NCBI RefSeq assembly: GCF_907164905.1
Contig: NZ_CAJRAF010000001.1
Span: forward strand, 779,001-843,000
Reading direction: 5' to 3'
DNA from: Dyadobacter sp. CECT 9275
GTDB lineage: Bacteria > Bacteroidota > Bacteroidia > Cytophagales > Spirosomataceae
DNA: 64,000 nucleotides
The notes beneath the pieces are model-generated. The model was not told the DNA's origin. It saw only the letters and a program-made list of their open reading frames with translations, and made no database searches. Numbering within the stretch: position 1 is the stretch's first letter; every line of letters starts with the position of its first letter. Made by a program: the position numbers and the translations under genes. Shown here piece after piece: positions 61,944 to 64,000 of the stretch.

Positions 61944-62585
61944 ATGAAGTTTATTTCTCCTGATATTGAAGCATATTGCGAATCTCATACTGATGAAGAA
62001 AGCGATCTGCTGAAAACATTAAACAGGGACACCTATGCCAATGTACTGGCACCCAGGATGCTTTCTGGCCAGCTGCAGGGAAGGTTCCTGTCGATGGTTT
62101 CCAGAATGGTGCGGCCGGAACGTATCCTGGAAATTGGTACCTATACCGGTTATTCAGCCATTTGCCTCGCAGAAGGGCTCGTGACTGGGGGAAAGCTGAT
62201 TACGGTGGATATCAACGAAGAGCTTGAAAACCTGGCAAATGGTTATTTTAGTAAATCAGCATTTGCATCACAAATTGACTACCGGATCGGCGATGCACTC
62301 GAAATAATTCCTACGCTGACTGAAACTTTTGACCTGATATTTATTGATGCGGATAAAATAAATTATCTTGCATATTATCAATTGTGCCTTCCCAAGGTAC
62401 GAAGCGGTGGATTTATTATTGCGGATAATGTTTTGTGGAGCGGGAAAGTCCTGGAACAGAAAGGGAAAATAGATAAGGATACCCAAGCGTTATTAGATTT
62501 TAACCGAATCGTAAACGAAGACCGCCGGGTTTCTAACATTCTGCTTCCAATACGGGACGGATTAATGGTACTCCAAAAATTATAG
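61944..62585 (+). CDS. Class I SAM-dependent O-methyltransferase
   Basis: A 213-residue methyltransferase of the catechol/caffeoyl-CoA type (Methyltransf_3). Motif I is ILEIGTYTGYSAICLA, the acidic loop TVDINEELE and the metal-binding Asp motif DLIFIDADKINY, then GGFIIADNVLWSG. Substrate unknown. It starts 36 bp after rfbA on the same strand but has no known link with sugar synthesis. Confidence 0.92.
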   Translation: MKFISPDIEAYCESHTDEESDLLKTLNRDTYANVLAPRMLSGQLQGRFLSMVSRMVRPERILEIGTYTGYSAICLAEGLVTGGKLITVDINEELENLANGYFSKSAFASQIDYRIGDALEIIPTLTETFDLIFIDADKINYLAYYQLCLPKVRSGGFIIADNVLWSGKVLEQKGKIDKDTQALLDFNRIVNEDRRVSNILLPIRDGLMVLQKL

Positions 62586-62615
62586 GTCTCCAAATTGACA
62601 ACCATTTTATTTTTT

Positions 62616-64000
62616 ATGACTTCTGTTTACACCTCTAAGCTTAGAGAACTGGGGCTGACCATCACATTTTTCCTGCTGATTGCAGCCAGGGTAATGGCCC
62701 AGGAAATCCCCGAAATACCTTCAAGTGTATCTTTTGGTGGGGTCACCGTTAAGTTTGACAGAAATGCTCAGAATATTATTGAAGAGGACATTAAAAGCCT
62801 GATGGGCAATAAAAAGTTCTGGGAAGAGAAAATGGACCGTGCCATTTTGCACTTTCCCATTGTCGAAGGTATTCTGATGGACGAAGAGGTGCCCATCGAT
62901 TTTAAATACCTGGCAGTTCAGGAAAGTTCTTTTAAGCCGGACGTTGTTTCGAGCTCCAACGCAGTGGGATACTGGCAGTTTAAACCGGAAACAGCAAGAG
63001 AACTTAATTTACGGGTTGATGACGAGGTGGATGAACGTAAGAATATAAGTTCTTCAACCCATGCCGCAGCCTGGTATCTCAAAAAAAATAACCAGCAATT
63101 CAATAACTGGGTTTCAACACTGTATTCGTACTATCTGGGTGCTGGAGGGGTAAAAAAAATAGTACCGCCGAACTGGACTTACGCAAGAGAAGTAACGCTT
63201 ACAGGAAAAACTGACCGCTATGTACTTCGGTTTTTTGCGCATAAAATAGCGCTGGAGGCGGGTATCGAACGTCATCGGAGTGCGAATACGCTAGTTCTTT
63301 TTGAATCCGAAACTGGCAAAGGGCAGACATTTGATGAAATTGCCCGGTCGCTCGGGGTGAATGTACAGGATCTTCAGGCTTATAACCGGTGGTTTAAAGG
63401 AGATCGGGTACCTTCCGACAGGGAGTATTATATGATCATTCCGAGTCCTGCCAATCAGGCGTCGGCAGTAAGAACGAGGTTGTCGTCACCCGTTGCGGCT
63501 AGTCAGCCGGAAGAAATTGTGCGTCCTTATGAGCCAACGGGCTTTCCGGTGTTAAAAGTTTCAAAGGAAATGTCGGAAAAAAACGGCCATACCTTTTATC
63601 AAATCAATGGCTTGCCGGGTATACAGGCGAAACAAGGAGACAAACCCAAAACGCTTGCGAGTGAAGGAAATCTCAGAGCGCCCCGCTTTATGCGACACAA
63701 TGATATGCTTCGGGATATGGCGCTGGTTCCGGGAAATATATACTACCTGGCTAAGAAAAATAAAAAGGCAGCTACTCCTTTTCATACTGCCCGTCCCGGT
63801 GACACCTGGCATGGCGTTTCGCAACAGTATGGGATCAGGCTGGTGAATCTTCTCAAATACAACAGAACCATTAGCAGAAACTTTCCTATTGAAACGGGAC
63901 AGGTATTGTGGTTAACTAAAAGGAGACCAAGAAAACAGCCTGTTGAGATTGTGCCACCGAAATCTACCACACCTGCACCAGTGCCAGCAGAGGAGCCGGT
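62616..64000 (+). CDS. Lytic transglycosylase with LysM domains (MltD-like), C-terminus cut by window end
   Basis: A gene open from the ATG at 62616 to the end of the window, at least 461 residues. A signal peptide (MTSVYTSKLRELGLTITFFL...RVMAQ) is followed by an SLT domain with catalytic Glu in LAVQESSFKPD, then AVGYWQFKPETAREL and YYLGAGGVKK. Two LysM motifs follow (about 225-270, FDEIARSLGVNVQDLQAYN; about 385-430, HGVSQQYGIRLVNLLKYN) and a Pro-rich linker at the window edge. It cleaves peptidoglycan glycan strands in the periplasm. The stop is outside the window. Confidence 0.93.
   Translation, partial: MTSVYTSKLRELGLTITFFLLIAARVMAQEIPEIPSSVSFGGVTVKFDRNAQNIIEEDIKSLMGNKKFWEEKMDRAILHFPIVEGILMDEEVPIDFKYLAVQESSFKPDVVSSSNAVGYWQFKPETARELNLRVDDEVDERKNISSSTHAAAWYLKKNNQQFNNWVSTLYSYYLGAGGVKKIVPPNWTYAREVTLTGKTDRYVLRFFAHKIALEAGIERHRSANTLVLFESETGKGQTFDEIARSLGVNVQDLQAYNRWFKGDRVPSDREYYMIIPSPANQASAVRTRLSSPVAASQPEEIVRPYEPTGFPVLKVSKEMSEKNGHTFYQINGLPGIQAKQGDKPKTLASEGNLRAPRFMRHNDMLRDMALVPGNIYYLAKKNKKAATPFHTARPGDTWHGVSQQYGIRLVNLLKYNRTISRNFPIETGQVLWLTKRRPRKQPVEIVPPKSTTPAPVPAEEP

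Overview
The window reads as a chromosomal segment of a Bacteroidota bacterium, most likely a Cytophagales member of the Dyadobacter/Spirosoma type (inference). Support comes from a secreted protein with a type IX secretion (Por) C-terminal sorting domain, many short lipoprotein signals, -7 elements of the form TAnnTTTG ahead of several genes, transketolase split into separate N- and C-terminal genes, MetG carrying a C-terminal tRNA-binding domain, and a bifunctional HisB. Gene density is high and most of the content is housekeeping. I found no rRNA, tRNA, CRISPR array, transposase or integrase.

Layout. 1-4.1 kb: end of a sugar phosphate isomerase/epimerase gene, then a GH43 arabinanase-like enzyme, a GH5-like lipoprotein and a sulfatase, which together form a glycan-degradation group. 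4.2-7.7 kb: lysA, pyrF, rfbC and a DJ-1/PfpI protein. 7.9-10.6 kb: a reverse-strand signalling operon (7TM protein, histidine kinase, LuxR-type regulator) and a small unknown gene, followed by a 425-bp non-coding stretch with inverted repeats, a promoter-like site and a terminator. 11-14.7 kb: SelW-like protein, outer-membrane barrel, metalloprotease lipoprotein, Hsp20-like protein and an unknown. 14.8-25 kb: metG, a DUF3179 protein, an epimerase, a TPR protein, a GT9 glycosyltransferase, an M16 peptidase and a phosphoesterase. 25-34 kb: GH43-like lipoprotein, second M16 peptidase, TPR-like protein, a 140-bp inverted-repeat-bounded intergenic element, amidohydrolase, ispF, Dps, MBL hydrolase, a shortened sigma/anti-sigma pair and a HAD phosphatase.

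34-38 kb holds an uncharacterised two-gene unit: a 407-aa multi-spanning membrane protein with a duplicated D-x-x-W-H...S-P-P-H motif, and a 550-aa histidine-containing envelope protein. 38-45 kb: FAH-family hydrolase, M23 peptidase, Bcp peroxiredoxin and the two transketolase halves. The halves are separated by an inserted, visibly AT-richer pair, an AAA/ABC-type ATPase and a DUF4276 TOPRIM-like protein joined by a GTGA overlap. This pair resembles ATPase+TOPRIM phage-defence modules (OLD, Gabija, PARIS) and is the best candidate for an undescribed system here.

45-64 kb: an ECF sigma/anti-sigma-like/LTXXQ operon, SulP transporter with carbonic anhydrase, two small unknown genes including a 34-aa membrane microprotein, hisB, ribE, a PASTA protein overlapping a T9SS cargo gene, rhodanese, folB, a DivIVA-like coiled coil, WD40, a phosphopantetheinyl transferase and a SirB1-type protein. 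It ends with a galE-rfbB-rfbA nucleotide-sugar run, an O-methyltransferase and a LysM lytic transglycosylase cut by the window end.
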